A stretch of 43,540 nucleotides of DNA from an uncultured Faecalibacterium sp. Its GTDB lineage: Bacteria; Bacillota; Clostridia; Oscillospirales; Ruminococcaceae. The position numbers and the translations under genes were made by a program. The stretch's first letter is position 1. Every line of letters starts with the position of its first letter. Shown here piece by piece: positions 32,893 through 41,444 of this stretch. The stretch is from contig CAKTFS010000017.1 of the NCBI GenBank assembly GCA_934561115.1, positions 1 through 43,540 of the forward strand. The letters run 5' to 3'. A model generated the notes under the pieces. It searched no databases and was not told the DNA's origin. It was given only the letters and a program-made list of their open reading frames with translations.

Positions 32893-34464
32893 TTACACAT
32901 ACTGGTATCCCTCCACGTTGAAGGGATACTCGGAGCTTGCGCCCGTGTCTGTTTGCGCAGCGCCGATGTTCAGTGTTCCGCTGGCTGCAAAGCTGATCTT
33001 TACCTGCGCTGCACCGCTTGTGCCGCCCACCATGGCGACCGCCGTACCGCCCCGCGCGATGCGGGTGCTGCCATACTCCGCAGCAGCGCCGACCGTGTCC
33101 GTGCCGTTTTCTGCTGCGGGCGCCACCATCCGCACCACAATGTAATTCACCGTATCCGGCACCGTCAGGGTCGCGGCAGATCTGCCCGCAGCGCCTGTGC
33201 CGGTGTAGACCAGCTTTCCGTCCATCTTCATCGTCCTTTCCAGCTGTTCCAGTTTTTCTGCCAGACCAAAGCCCAGCACCGCGTCAAGGTTCTCCTCCGT
33301 CAGCTCCAGTGTGCCGTCCGCACGCACGGTCAGCCCCTGCCCGGCCTTCACGCCGCCCAGCACGGCTGCGGTAGCGGGCGGCAGGGTATAGCCCGCGCCG
33401 AATCTCCGGTCTGCCTCGGCCTTGGAGTAGAACCGCTCATCTGCGCCCAGATGCAGCAGCGCCGCCGTCTTTTCCTGCGCCGACCAGTCCGCCACGCCGA
33501 TGGCACTGGTCAGCGCTTTTTTCACGCCGTAGGGCAGCAGCGCCGGGGTCAGGGGCGCATAGGCCTCGGTCATGCGGTCCAGCTGTGCTGCCGTGGCGGG
33601 CACAGTGGTCAGGGTGGCGTCTGCCCGCACTGCAACGCCGTACTGCCCGTCTGCCCGCACCGCGCCGGGCGTTGCCGCCGTGGGCACGGTCTCGCTGCGC
33701 ACATAGGAGCGCAGGTCTGGCAGCGGGGTGGTGTCGGTCTGCACCGCGCCGGTGGCAGCATCCACACTGAGGATGCGCACCACCTCGCCGGGCAAAGGCT
33801 GCGTCGGAAGCGGCACCGCCGCCACGTCCTGTGCGTCCAGCTGCACCGCGCCGCCCTTGCTGTTCACGCTCAGCACCGTCCCGTCCTCGGGCGCGTAGCT
33901 CTCGGCACGCAGCGCGGCAGCCTCTGCCCGCTTTGCGCAGGCATCGGCGTCGGTGCGGTCGGCCAGAATTTTGTCCGCAGCCTTTTGCGCCAGCGCCGCC
34001 TGTACGGCGGTGTCTGCTGCACCGTTTTCGGCGCGGCGGGCGCTCTCCGCTGCGGCGCGGGCACTTTCCAGCACGCGCGCCACGAACTGCTCGTACACCG
34101 AGGGCGGCAGTTCCTCACTGCCGCCGTCCGTGGGCAGGGTGGCGTACACATCGTAGCTGCCGGGACGGGTGTAGGCGGTGTAACCGCCGCTGCCTATGGC
34201 GGCCAGCATCCACTGTCCCCGCACACTGCCGGTCAGGCGGCGGTCCACCGTCACGCTGCCGTCGGTATCCAGCGGAATGGCGGCCAGCTGCACCCCGTCG
34301 CTGCGGCGCAGATACAGCGCCAGCGTGCACCCCGCCCACGCTGCAGGCAGGATGAACTGCAGCCGGTCCACCCCCTCGGCGTTCTGTGCGCCAAGGTGCA
34401 GCCGGTGCGGCCGGGGCACAAATTCGGTGCCGCCGCACTGCTGCTTGAGGATCTCGATCTCCAT
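32893..34464 (-). CDS. Phage baseplate upper protein/tail-fibre-like protein (BppU-like)
   Basis: A 523-residue protein. The N-terminal domain of about 110 residues is beta-rich (FVPRPHRLHLGAQNAEGVDR, LQFILPAAWAGCTLALYLRR). An Ala/Arg/Glu-rich helical shaft follows (ESARAAAESARRAENGAAD). The rest is repeated fibre-like segments, including FYSKAEADRRFGAGYTLPPA and a C-terminal beta region. This layout fits BppU-type baseplate or fibre proteins. ATG 34464 has a perfect AAAAGGAGG upstream; the frame continues further but without a start signal. It is the first gene of the cassette. Confidence 0.72.
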   Translation of the reverse strand: MEIEILKQQCGGTEFVPRPHRLHLGAQNAEGVDRLQFILPAAWAGCTLALYLRRSDGVQLAAIPLDTDGSVTVDRRLTGSVRGQWMLAAIGSGGYTAYTRPGSYDVYATLPTDGGSEELPPSVYEQFVARVLESARAAAESARRAENGAADTAVQAALAQKAADKILADRTDADACAKRAEAAALRAESYAPEDGTVLSVNSKGGAVQLDAQDVAAVPLPTQPLPGEVVRILSVDAATGAVQTDTTPLPDLRSYVRSETVPTAATPGAVRADGQYGVAVRADATLTTVPATAAQLDRMTEAYAPLTPALLPYGVKKALTSAIGVADWSAQEKTAALLHLGADERFYSKAEADRRFGAGYTLPPATAAVLGGVKAGQGLTVRADGTLELTEENLDAVLGFGLAEKLEQLERTMKMDGKLVYTGTGAAGRSAATLTVPDTVNYIVVRMVAPAAENGTDTVGAAAEYGSTRIARGGTAVAMVGGTSGAAQVKISFAASGTLNIGAAQTDTGASSEYPFNVEGYQYV

Positions 34465-34676
34465 GCAAAACCTCCTTTTCTGTTTGCTGTCCCGATTGTA
34501 CCGCCGGGGGTGCAAAACTATCCAGTGTGTACTAAAAATGTGAAACTTTCTGTTCTTCGGCATTTTGCTAAACAGGTTTTTTGCACCGGAAATGCAGGCC
34601 GTTCTCCCCTGCCGGAACGGGGTAATTCCCCTGCAGGTTTTCCATGCAAAACCCGCGATGTGGGGCATCTTGTTTT

Positions 34677-34701
34677 GGGCGCAGCGGCTGCCGCTGCGCC
34701 C
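34677..34701. repeat. Perfect 25-bp palindrome upstream of the 3D-domain gene
   Basis: GGGCGCAGCGGC and GCCGCTGCGCCC flank a single T. With TTATTTG on the right it could act as a weak terminator. The surrounding stretch 34465-34870 has no gene, and its right half (about 34725-34930) is strikingly A/T-rich. Confidence 0.55.
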
Positions 34702-34874
34702 TTATTTGCAGGGAAAAAAGCCAGCGCAAATGTTAAAAATTCATGAACGAATCACCCCCAGAAAAAAGGAAAAAATCAGAAGGAAACTACCTAAAAACCA
34801 AAATATAAAAAAAAACACTGTTAAAATTGCACAAAAAATAATGTTACAAATCTAACAAAGTGCAAAACGTAAAT

Positions 34875-34903
34875 TTGACAGATGCTTTACAGTCTGGTAA
34901 AAT
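34875..34903 (+). promoter_or_regulatory. Promoter of the 3D-domain gene
   Basis: TTGACA (34875-34880) and TAAAAT (34898-34903) are separated by 17 bp, downstream of an A-rich tract that could serve as an UP element. Transcription would start near 34910, about 280 nt before the ribosome binding site. Confidence 0.8.
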
Positions 34904-34909
34904 ACCGTT

Positions 34910-35193
34910 TGTGCAACGAACGTTGCAGCGTTTAAATTCTATCTGGATGAAGTAAAAAGCCGTCCTGCGTACGGCACGGCATGGGCAGATGCGGCCCGTG
35001 CCGGGGCAGTTTTGTGGTCTGCCCAAAGCGGATTCCACCCTGTAATACGATGCTTCTTCTTTTACCCAAAGAGAGCATCGTATTTGACTGTGAAGCGCTT
35101 CTGCTTTGAAGCAGCCGCAGTCCGGGCGGCCGGGGTGCCGATGCAATACCCGCGGCCGCACCAAATACGACAAAGAGAGGAGTTGTCTCGTAT
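34910..35193 (+). promoter_or_regulatory. Long structured leader with competing hairpins (riboswitch/attenuator-like)
   Basis: The core ATACGA/TCGTAT occurs four times in alternating orientation. AATACGATGCT (35044-35054) pairs with AGCATCGTATT (35074-35084). TCGTATTTG (35078-35086) can instead pair with CAAATACGA (35162-35170). ATACGACAA (35165-35173) can instead pair with TTGTC..GTAT (35183-35193). The last hairpin puts AGAGAGGAG (35174-35182) exactly in its loop. Upstream are further helices (GGCACGG/CCGTGCC and GGGCAG/CTGCCC). The pairings are mutually exclusive, as in genetic switches. I recognise no known riboswitch class in it. Confidence 0.55.
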
Positions 35194-36244
35194 CGCTTCC
35201 GTTAAATTGAAGAAAGCAGTTACTGCCGCAAAGCAGGCAGTATCTCCCCGTGTGCTGGCATTTTGTGTCATGGTGGTATGCCTTGTGGCTACCCTTGGCG
35301 TCACCGCTGCAAATCTGCGGCTGACCTACGTCACCGACTCCAATGGTGCACGGCAGGTCCTTGTGACCGATGCCGATGCTTCCCCCGCACAGGTCATGCA
35401 CCTTTCCGGCATCCGCTCTGAAGAGGGCGATGAGGTCTACTACACCGCGTTCAGCGGCAATCTTGCCTCCCTGAACATCGAGCGCGCATTCTCCGTCAGC
35501 ATCACCGCCGACGGGCAGGAGTACCCGGTAAAGCTGGTGTTCGGCACCGTAGCCGATGCACTGGAGCGCGCCGGCATCACCCTTGAAGGGGACGACTACA
35601 CCGAGCCGGCGCTGGATCACGTTGTGACCGCCGGCAGCAAGATCGTGGTCCACCGCGTGGACTACGAAGAGCGTGTGGAGACACAGGCCATCCCCTACGA
35701 CACCCAGTATGTCTATACCAGCCTGTACTTCCGCAACACCGGCCGCACCACCACCCTGCAGCACGGCGCAGCCGGTCAGCAGACCGTGACCACCCGTGAC
35801 CGCTATGTGGACGGCGAACTGGAGAACAGCACCGTTGTGGATACCACTACTACGGTGGAGCCCACCGACCACGTCATCAAGACCTACGGCGCAGGCGCAC
35901 CGGTGTCCCCCCTGACCGGCGCGGACGGCACCACCAACGCCCCTACCTCTTATAGCAAGGTGCTTACCGGCAAGGCCACCGGCTACTATTCCCGTACCGG
36001 CAAGGGCTCTTCCGGTCTGGGTCTGGGCTACGGCACCGTGGCTGTGGATCCGGACGTGATCCCCTACGGCACCAAGCTCTACATCACTTCCACCGACGGC
36101 AAGTTCGTCTACGGCTATGCCGTAGCCACCGACACCGGCATTGCCGTCCAGAAGGGACAGATCCTTGTAGACCTGTTCTACGAGACCTACGCCGAAAGCG
36201 TCATCAACGGCGCCATTCAGGTCAACGTCTACGTTGTGGACTGA
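35141..36244 (+). CDS. Cell-wall protein with DUF348/G5 and 3D domains (YabE/Rpf-like)
   Basis: A membrane-anchored wall protein. After a basic stretch and one membrane helix (VLAFCVMVVCLVATLGVTAA) come a DUF348-like domain (FSVSITADGQEYPVKLVFGT), a G5-like domain (VDYEERVETQAIPYD and onward) and a C-terminal 3D domain (YGTVAVDPDVIPYGTKLYI, YAVATDTG, LVDLFYET) with its three Asp residues, related to lytic transglycosylases. It probably trims peptidoglycan. The start is unsettled: ATG 35141 is used here, but the only good ribosome binding site (35174-35182) lies after it and is followed by TTG 35183 (too close), ATC 35192 or TTG 35207. A structured leader precedes it. Confidence 0.85.
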   Translation: MQYPRPHQIRQREELSRIASVKLKKAVTAAKQAVSPRVLAFCVMVVCLVATLGVTAANLRLTYVTDSNGARQVLVTDADASPAQVMHLSGIRSEEGDEVYYTAFSGNLASLNIERAFSVSITADGQEYPVKLVFGTVADALERAGITLEGDDYTEPALDHVVTAGSKIVVHRVDYEERVETQAIPYDTQYVYTSLYFRNTGRTTTLQHGAAGQQTVTTRDRYVDGELENSTVVDTTTTVEPTDHVIKTYGAGAPVSPLTGADGTTNAPTSYSKVLTGKATGYYSRTGKGSSGLGLGYGTVAVDPDVIPYGTKLYITSTDGKFVYGYAVATDTGIAVQKGQILVDLFYETYAESVINGAIQVNVYVVD

Positions 36245-36271
36245 GCCGTAAGCAAAACACAATAACCACGC

Positions 36272-36309
36272 AAAGAGACCGCTGTGCAAACTGTGCAGCG
36301 GTCTCTTTT
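36272..36309 (+). terminator. Terminator of the 3D-domain gene
   Basis: AAAGAGACCGCTG (36272-36284) pairs with CAGCGGTCTCTTT (36296-36308) over 13 bp, ending in TTTT. Confidence 0.9.
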
Positions 36310-36338
36310 GATGTTAAGCAGAAAGCTATTTTTATTTC

Positions 36339-36377
36339 GGGGTCGGGGAAAGTCTGCGGACTTTCCCCGACCCCTTT
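36339..36377. terminator. Second terminator-like hairpin before the glycogen operon
   Basis: A perfect 16-bp helix, GGGGTCGGGGAAAGTC (36339-36354) with 36359-36374, has a TGCG loop and TTT after. The following 150 bp hold a small dyad (AACGCTT/AAGCGTT, 36389-36409) and A/T-rich sequence but no gene. Confidence 0.7.
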
Positions 36378-36525
36378 CCTGTTTTCGCAACGCTTTCGCC
36401 GGAAGCGTTTGGCAAATGAGCAGTTTACACGATGTCGAGCTGCAAATTTTGGATGGTATGCCCACAACATACAGAGAAGTCCAGAAAATTTGTGGTAATT
36501 GTATTTGAATTTTGGACAAAAAGTC

Positions 36526-36554
36526 TTGCAAAAATGGCAAAAACCTTTTAATAT
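36526..36554 (+). promoter_or_regulatory. Promoter of the glgBCDA operon
   Basis: TTGCAA (36526-36531) and TAATAT (36549-36554) are separated by 17 bp. The short leader forms a 10-bp hairpin with one mismatch (36571-36580 with 36585-36594) just before GGGGAGGAG, which could modulate translation. Confidence 0.7.
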
Positions 36555-36611
36555 AAAAGAGTACAAAGCTGCGAAAGCCGCTTTCGGCTTCCGCACGGGG
36601 AGGAGCAGTCT

Positions 36612-38879
36612 ATGAAACCGACCGAAGAAAAGATTCAGAGCAATACATCGGACCTGCCGGTGTACCTGTTCAAGCAGGGCAATAACTGCGAGGCTTACCG
36701 CTACTTCGGCGCACATCTGGAAACACGGGTCGGGGAGTCCGGCGTCGTGTTCCGCGTATGGGCACCGCACGCCGCAGCCATCAGCGTTGTGGGCGACTTC
36801 AACAGCTGGAAGCCCGGCAGCCATCCCATGCGCAAGGTGGATGGCGATTCCGTGTGGGAATTGTTCATTCCCGGCATGAAGGAATACGATGTTTATAAAT
36901 ATTGCGTGACCACCCGCGCAGGCGACCTTGTCTACAAGGCCGATCCTTACGCCTTCCACGCTGAGACCCGGCCGTCCAACGGCAGCAAGGTCTACGATCT
37001 GTCCGGCTTTGCATGGCACGACGCCGCATGGCAGGCCGCACAGAAAAAGGCGGACGTGATCAACGGCCCGATGAATATCTACGAGATGCACGCCGGCAGC
37101 TGGAAGCTGAAGGAGGGCGGCAAGCCCTACAACTACTCCGAGCTGGCGGACGAGCTGATCCCGTACATCAAGGATATGGGCTACACCCATGTAGAGCTGC
37201 TGCCGGTGATGGAATATCCGTTTGACGGCAGCTGGGGCTATCAGGTCACCGGCTATTTTGCACCCACCAGCCGCTACGGCACCCCCAAGGACTTTATGGC
37301 CTTTGTGGATAAGATGCACGCCGCAGGCATCGGCGTCATCATGGACTGGGTGCCCGCCCACTTCCCCAAAGACCAGTTCGGCCTGTACAACTTTGACGGC
37401 GAGGCCTGCTACGAGGACCCCAACCCCAAGCGCGGCGAGCACAAGGAGTGGGGCACCATGGTGTTCGACTTCGGCCGCAACGAGGTGCAGAGCTTCCTCA
37501 TTTCCAGCGCACTGTACTGGCTGGAACAGTACCATATCGATGGTCTGCGCGTGGATGCCGTGGCCTCCATGCTGTATCTGGACTACAACCGCAAGCAGGG
37601 CGAATGGGAGCCCAATAAGGACGGCGGCAAGGAGAACCTGGAAGCCATCGCCTTCCTGCGCAAGCTGAACAACACTGTGCTGGGCCGTCACCCCCACAAG
37701 TACATGATCGCTGAGGAGTCCACCGCATGGCCTATGGTCACAAAGCCCGCTTCGGACGGCGGTCTGGGCTTCAACTTCAAGTGGAACATGGGCTGGATGA
37801 ACGATATGCTCAGCTACATGAAGACCGACCCGCTGTTCCGCGCCGGCAACCACAACAAGGTGACCTTCAGCTTCTTCTACGCTTTCAGCGAGAACTTCGT
37901 CCTGCCCATCAGCCACGATGAAGTGGTGCACGGCAAGGGCAGCCTGCTGAACAAGATGCCCGGCGAGTACGACGACAAATTTGCCAACCTGCGCACCTTC
38001 TTCGGCTACATGATGGCGCACCCCGGCAAGAAGCTGCTGTTCATGGGACAGGAGTTCGGCCAGTTCGCCGAGTGGAACGAGGCAAAGCAGCTGGACTGGA
38101 TGCTGCTGGACTACGACAAGCACGCCGAGCTGCAGAACTACGTCCGCACCCTGAACGCCTTCTATAAAGAGCACCCTGCCCTCTGGCAGATCGATTACAG
38201 CTGGGAAGGCTTCCAGTGGATCGTCCCGGACGACTCGCAGCAGAGCGTCATCGCCTTCCTGCGCAAGGACGCCGCCGGCAAGCAGATCCTTGTCATCTGC
38301 AACTTCAACCCCGTCCTGCGCGAGGGCTACACCCTCGGCGCACCGGTGCCCGGCACCTATAAGGAGATCCTGAACAGCGACGACGCCGCCTTTGGCGGCT
38401 CCGGCACCGTGCACAACAAGCCGGTGCGCACCCACAAAAAGCCGCAGCACGGCTTTGAGCAGAGCATCACCGTTACCCTGCCGCCCATGAGCACCCTGTA
38501 CTTTGAGGTGCCCGCAAAGCGCACCCGCAAGGCAGCAGAGGACAGCGCGGATAAGCCGGCAAAAAAGACCGCCAAAAAGACCACCGTCAAGGACGCCGTG
38601 GAAAAGGCGGTAAAAAAGACGACCCGCAAGGCCAAAGCCGAGCCGGACGCCGACAAGCCGGTAAAAAAGACCCGCACCACCAAGGCCAAGGCCGCCGACA
38701 CGGCGGATGAAAAACCGGATAAAGCAAAAAAGACCGCGGCAAAGTCCAAGGCCGCAGCGGAAAAGCCGGTAAAGAAAACCGCCGCCAAGGCAAAGACCGC
38801 GGCAAAAGCAAAGCCTGAGACCGAAGCAGAAACCAAACCCGCAAAGCGCACCCGCAAAGCAAAAGCACCCAAGGAGTAA
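36612..38879 (+). CDS. glgB: 1,4-alpha-glucan branching enzyme with a histone-H1-like C-terminal tail
   Basis: A 755-residue GH13 branching enzyme that forms alpha-1,6 branches in glycogen. The CBM48 domain is at about 38-130 ([20 protein letters not shown]). The catalytic barrel shows [21 protein letters not shown] (nucleophile Asp near 315), MIAEEST (acid/base Glu near 368) and [12 protein letters not shown]. The all-beta C-terminal domain ends near residue 634 with STLYFEVP. Residues 635-755 are an extra low-complexity tail of Lys, Ala, Thr and Pro with repeated AKK, KKT and PVKK motifs (for example [18 protein letters not shown]). Typical GlgB proteins stop before this. The frame and codon style are unbroken, so it is part of the protein. 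First gene of the glg operon. Confidence 0.96.
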   Translation: MKPTEEKIQSNTSDLPVYLFKQGNNCEAYRYFGAHLETRVGESGVVFRVWAPHAAAISVVGDFNSWKPGSHPMRKVDGDSVWELFIPGMKEYDVYKYCVTTRAGDLVYKADPYAFHAETRPSNGSKVYDLSGFAWHDAAWQAAQKKADVINGPMNIYEMHAGSWKLKEGGKPYNYSELADELIPYIKDMGYTHVELLPVMEYPFDGSWGYQVTGYFAPTSRYGTPKDFMAFVDKMHAAGIGVIMDWVPAHFPKDQFGLYNFDGEACYEDPNPKRGEHKEWGTMVFDFGRNEVQSFLISSALYWLEQYHIDGLRVDAVASMLYLDYNRKQGEWEPNKDGGKENLEAIAFLRKLNNTVLGRHPHKYMIAEESTAWPMVTKPASDGGLGFNFKWNMGWMNDMLSYMKTDPLFRAGNHNKVTFSFFYAFSENFVLPISHDEVVHGKGSLLNKMPGEYDDKFANLRTFFGYMMAHPGKKLLFMGQEFGQFAEWNEAKQLDWMLLDYDKHAELQNYVRTLNAFYKEHPALWQIDYSWEGFQWIVPDDSQQSVIAFLRKDAAGKQILVICNFNPVLREGYTLGAPVPGTYKEILNSDDAAFGGSGTVHNKPVRTHKKPQHGFEQSITVTLPPMSTLYFEVPAKRTRKAAEDSADKPAKKTAKKTTVKDAVEKAVKKTTRKAKAEPDADKPVKKTRTTKAKAADTADEKPDKAKKTAAKSKAAAEKPVKKTAAKAKTAAKAKPETEAETKPAKRTRKAKAPKE

Positions 38880-38965
38880 GGATGCCCACACGGATGCACG
38901 CACGAACATTCTGATCTGTTGACTATCATTTCCAAAAAGGAAATGCTAAAGGGGAGAATAAAGCT

Positions 38966-40159
38966 ATGGCAAAAGAAATCGTGGCAATGATCCTTGCCGG
39001 TGGACGTGGCTCGCGCTTATACGCGCTGACACAAAAGACGGCAAAACCTGCGGTGTCCTTCGGCGGTAAGTACCGTATCGTGGACTTCCCGCTGTCCAAC
39101 TGCGTCAACTCCGATATCGACACCGTTGGTATCGCAACGCAGTACCAGCCCCAGAAGCTGAACGAGTACATCGGTAACGGTCAGCCCTGGGATCTGGACC
39201 GTCTGCATGGCGGTGTGCACACCCTGCCCCCTTACGAGCAGGCAAACGGCACCGACTGGTACAAGGGCACCGCAAACGCCATCTACCAGAACATCGGCTT
39301 CATCGACAACTATGATCCTGAGTACGTCATCATCCTGTCCGGTGACCAGATCTGCAAGCAGGACTACGCCGACTTCCTGCGCTTCCACAAGGAAAAGGGC
39401 GCAGAGTTCTCTGTGGCCGTTATGGAAGTGGACTGGAAGGAAGCTTCCCGCTTCGGCCTGATGGTGGCGGACGAGACCGACCGCATCACCGAGTTCCAGG
39501 AGAAGCCCCCGGTGCCCAAGTCCAATCTGGCCTCCATGGGCATCTACATCTTCAACTGGGATGTGCTCAAGAAGTATCTGATCGAGGACGAGGCTGACCC
39601 CAACTCCAAGAACGACTTCGGCATGAACATCATCCCCGCCCTGCTGCGTGACGGCCGCAAGATGTACGCCTACCGCTTTGCCGGTTACTGGCGCGACGTG
39701 GGCACCATCGACAGCCTGTGGGAAGCCAACATGGAAGTGCTGGACCCCGAGAACTCCGGCATTGATATCTTTGATAAGACCTGGAAGATCTACAGCCGCA
39801 ACCCCGTGCTGCCCGCCCAGAAGATCGGCGAGCGCGCCGTTGTGCAGGACTCCCTCATCACCGAGGGCTGCAAGATCTACGGCAACGTCAAGCACTCTGT
39901 GCTGAGCGCAGGCGTCGTTGTGGAAGAGGGCGCTACCGTTGAGGACGCCGTGCTGATGGACGGTGTCGTGGTCAAGGCAGGTGCCGTGGTCAAGCGCTGC
40001 ATCCTTGCTGAGGACGTTGTTGTGGGCGCAGGTGCAAAGGTCGGCGGCGAGGGCGCCATTGCCCACGTTGGCACCGGTCTGACCATCGGCGCAGGCGCTA
40101 CCGTCAAGGAGGGCGCAAAAGTGTTTGAATCCGTCAAGGAGGGTGTGGAAGTATGCTGA
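38966..40159 (+). CDS. glgC: Glucose-1-phosphate adenylyltransferase, catalytic subunit
   Basis: A 397-residue enzyme that makes ADP-glucose from glucose 1-phosphate and ATP, the committed step of glycogen synthesis. The N-terminal nucleotidyltransferase domain has the intact [20 protein letters not shown] loop and [18 protein letters not shown]. The sugar-phosphate region is [12 protein letters not shown] left-handed beta-helix of hexapeptide repeats forms the C-terminal 110 residues. GGGGAG lies ten nt before the ATG. The next gene, glgD, overlaps it by 7 bp, in keeping with a GlgC/GlgD hetero-oligomer. Confidence 0.97.
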   Translation: MAKEIVAMILAGGRGSRLYALTQKTAKPAVSFGGKYRIVDFPLSNCVNSDIDTVGIATQYQPQKLNEYIGNGQPWDLDRLHGGVHTLPPYEQANGTDWYKGTANAIYQNIGFIDNYDPEYVIILSGDQICKQDYADFLRFHKEKGAEFSVAVMEVDWKEASRFGLMVADETDRITEFQEKPPVPKSNLASMGIYIFNWDVLKKYLIEDEADPNSKNDFGMNIIPALLRDGRKMYAYRFAGYWRDVGTIDSLWEANMEVLDPENSGIDIFDKTWKIYSRNPVLPAQKIGERAVVQDSLITEGCKIYGNVKHSVLSAGVVVEEGATVEDAVLMDGVVVKAGAVVKRCILAEDVVVGAGAKVGGEGAIAHVGTGLTIGAGATVKEGAKVFESVKEGVEVC

Positions 40160-41280
40160 GACAGAACACCAATGCGTTGGGTATCATTTTCCCCAACAGC
40201 TATGACAATACCGTTCCCGAGCTGGTGACCGAGCGCGCTATGGCCTCGATCCCCTTTGCGGGCCGTTACCGCATGGTAGACTTTGTGCTGTCCAGCATGG
40301 CCAACTGCGGCATTTCCAACGTTTCCATCGTGGTGCGTAAAAACTACCACTCCCTGATGGATCATCTGGGCACCGGCCGCGAGTGGGATATGGCCCGCCG
40401 TCACGGCGGCCTGAACATTGTGCCTCCCTTTGCAGAAAAGGGCGTGCGCATCTACTCCGGCCGTGTGGAGGCGCTGGGCTCCATTCTGAGCTTCCTCGAG
40501 CACCAGAAGGAGAAGTATGTGGTCATGAGCGATGCCAACATCGCCGTCAACTACGACTTCAACGCCCTGCTGGCTGCTCATCAGGCCAGCGGTGCCGACG
40601 TGACTGTGGCTTACCAGAAGACCGAGATCCCCGAGGGCCGCAAGAACGACAACTACACCCTGACCATTGATTCCGATGGCCGCGTGACCGAGCTGCTGTT
40701 CAACGACTACCGCTCCGGCGTGCAGAATCTGGATCTGAACATCTATGTGCTGGAGCGCGAGACCCTGATCAAACTGGTCAAGGACGCCACCGCCCGCGGC
40801 CTGATCTACTTCGAGCGCGACATTCTGGCGCACAACGTCAACATCCTGAACATCCATGCGCTGGAGTACACCGGCTATGTGGCGCACGTCTGCGACATGA
40901 AGAGCTACTTTGACGAGAACCTGAAGCTGATCCAGGACGAGAATCTGGAGGCACTGTTCCCCAAGGGCTGCCCCATCTACACCAAGATCCGCGACGATAA
41001 CCCCACCCGTTATGTCACCGGCTCCAAGGTCTCGAATTCCATTCTGGCCGACGGCTGCGTCATCGAGGGCACCGTGGAGAACTGTGTGCTCTTCCGCGGC
41101 GTCAAGGTCAAGAAGGGTGCTGTGGTCAAGAACTGTGTCCTGATGCAGGATACCGTGGTCGAGCCCAATGTGGAGCTGGACTGCGTTGTCACCGATAAGA
41201 ACGTGAAGATCACCGCCGGCAAAAAGCTGTCCGGCACCGAGAGCTTCCCGGTCTACGTTCAGAAGAACCACACCGTCTGA
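40153..41280 (+). CDS. glgD: Glucose-1-phosphate adenylyltransferase regulatory subunit
   Basis: A 375-residue paralogue of GlgC. The position of the catalytic GGxGxRL loop reads [16 protein letters not shown], so the nucleotide-binding residues are absent, as in Firmicute GlgD proteins, which activate GlgC rather than catalyse. The remaining fold is preserved: [20 protein letters not shown] and a C-terminal beta-helix (VEGTVENC-like repeats, [20 protein letters not shown]). The start overlaps the end of glgC, so the subunits are translationally coupled. Confidence 0.95.
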   Translation: MLRQNTNALGIIFPNSYDNTVPELVTERAMASIPFAGRYRMVDFVLSSMANCGISNVSIVVRKNYHSLMDHLGTGREWDMARRHGGLNIVPPFAEKGVRIYSGRVEALGSILSFLEHQKEKYVVMSDANIAVNYDFNALLAAHQASGADVTVAYQKTEIPEGRKNDNYTLTIDSDGRVTELLFNDYRSGVQNLDLNIYVLERETLIKLVKDATARGLIYFERDILAHNVNILNIHALEYTGYVAHVCDMKSYFDENLKLIQDENLEALFPKGCPIYTKIRDDNPTRYVTGSKVSNSILADGCVIEGTVENCVLFRGVKVKKGAVVKNCVLMQDTVVEPNVELDCVVTDKNVKITAGKKLSGTESFPVYVQKNHTV

Positions 41281-41317
41281 TCGAGCAATATCCATAGGGG
41301 CGGCTTCCTCCCCGGTA

Positions 41318-41366
41318 GCCCCTCTTGAGAGGGGCGGGGGCACCTGTGTGCCCCCGCCTGCTCTTT
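41318..41366 (+). terminator. Attenuator-like hairpins between glgD and glgA
   Basis: GGCGGGGGCAC (41333-41343) pairs with GTGCCCCCGCC (41348-41358) across CTGT, followed shortly by TTTT. A preceding hairpin GCCCCTC/GAGGGGC (41318-41335) shares bases with its left arm, so only one forms fully at a time. It could lower glgA expression relative to glgC and glgD, or be a leaky terminator. Confidence 0.6.
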
Positions 41367-41444
41367 TGTATGCAAGGTTCGCGCCGCTTTTCACAGCGGC
41401 GGGGAGCGCGAACATCTGCCTGTATCATGGAAGGAGCGAATCCT

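Noticed and set aside
32953..34746. Long plus-strand open frame opposite the BppU-like gene
   Set aside because: It is a shadow of a GC-rich coding region, contains no start signal, and its translation is His/Arg-rich without domains.
34910..35193. c-di-AMP (ydaO) or cobalamin riboswitch in the 3D-gene leader
   Set aside because: The conserved core words I know for these classes are not present. The competing helices are reported as an unassigned switch-like leader instead.
38514..38879. The basic tail of GlgB as a separate histone-like gene fused by sequencing error
   Set aside because: The frame is continuous, there is no internal start with a ribosome binding site, and no stop codon near the junction. 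A real fusion is simpler.
36222..38909. Very long open frame on the minus strand opposite glgB (about 895 codons)
   Set aside because: It mirrors the GC-rich third positions and the Lys/Ala repeat tail of glgB, has no ribosome binding site, and covers a terminator. glgB has full catalytic motifs.
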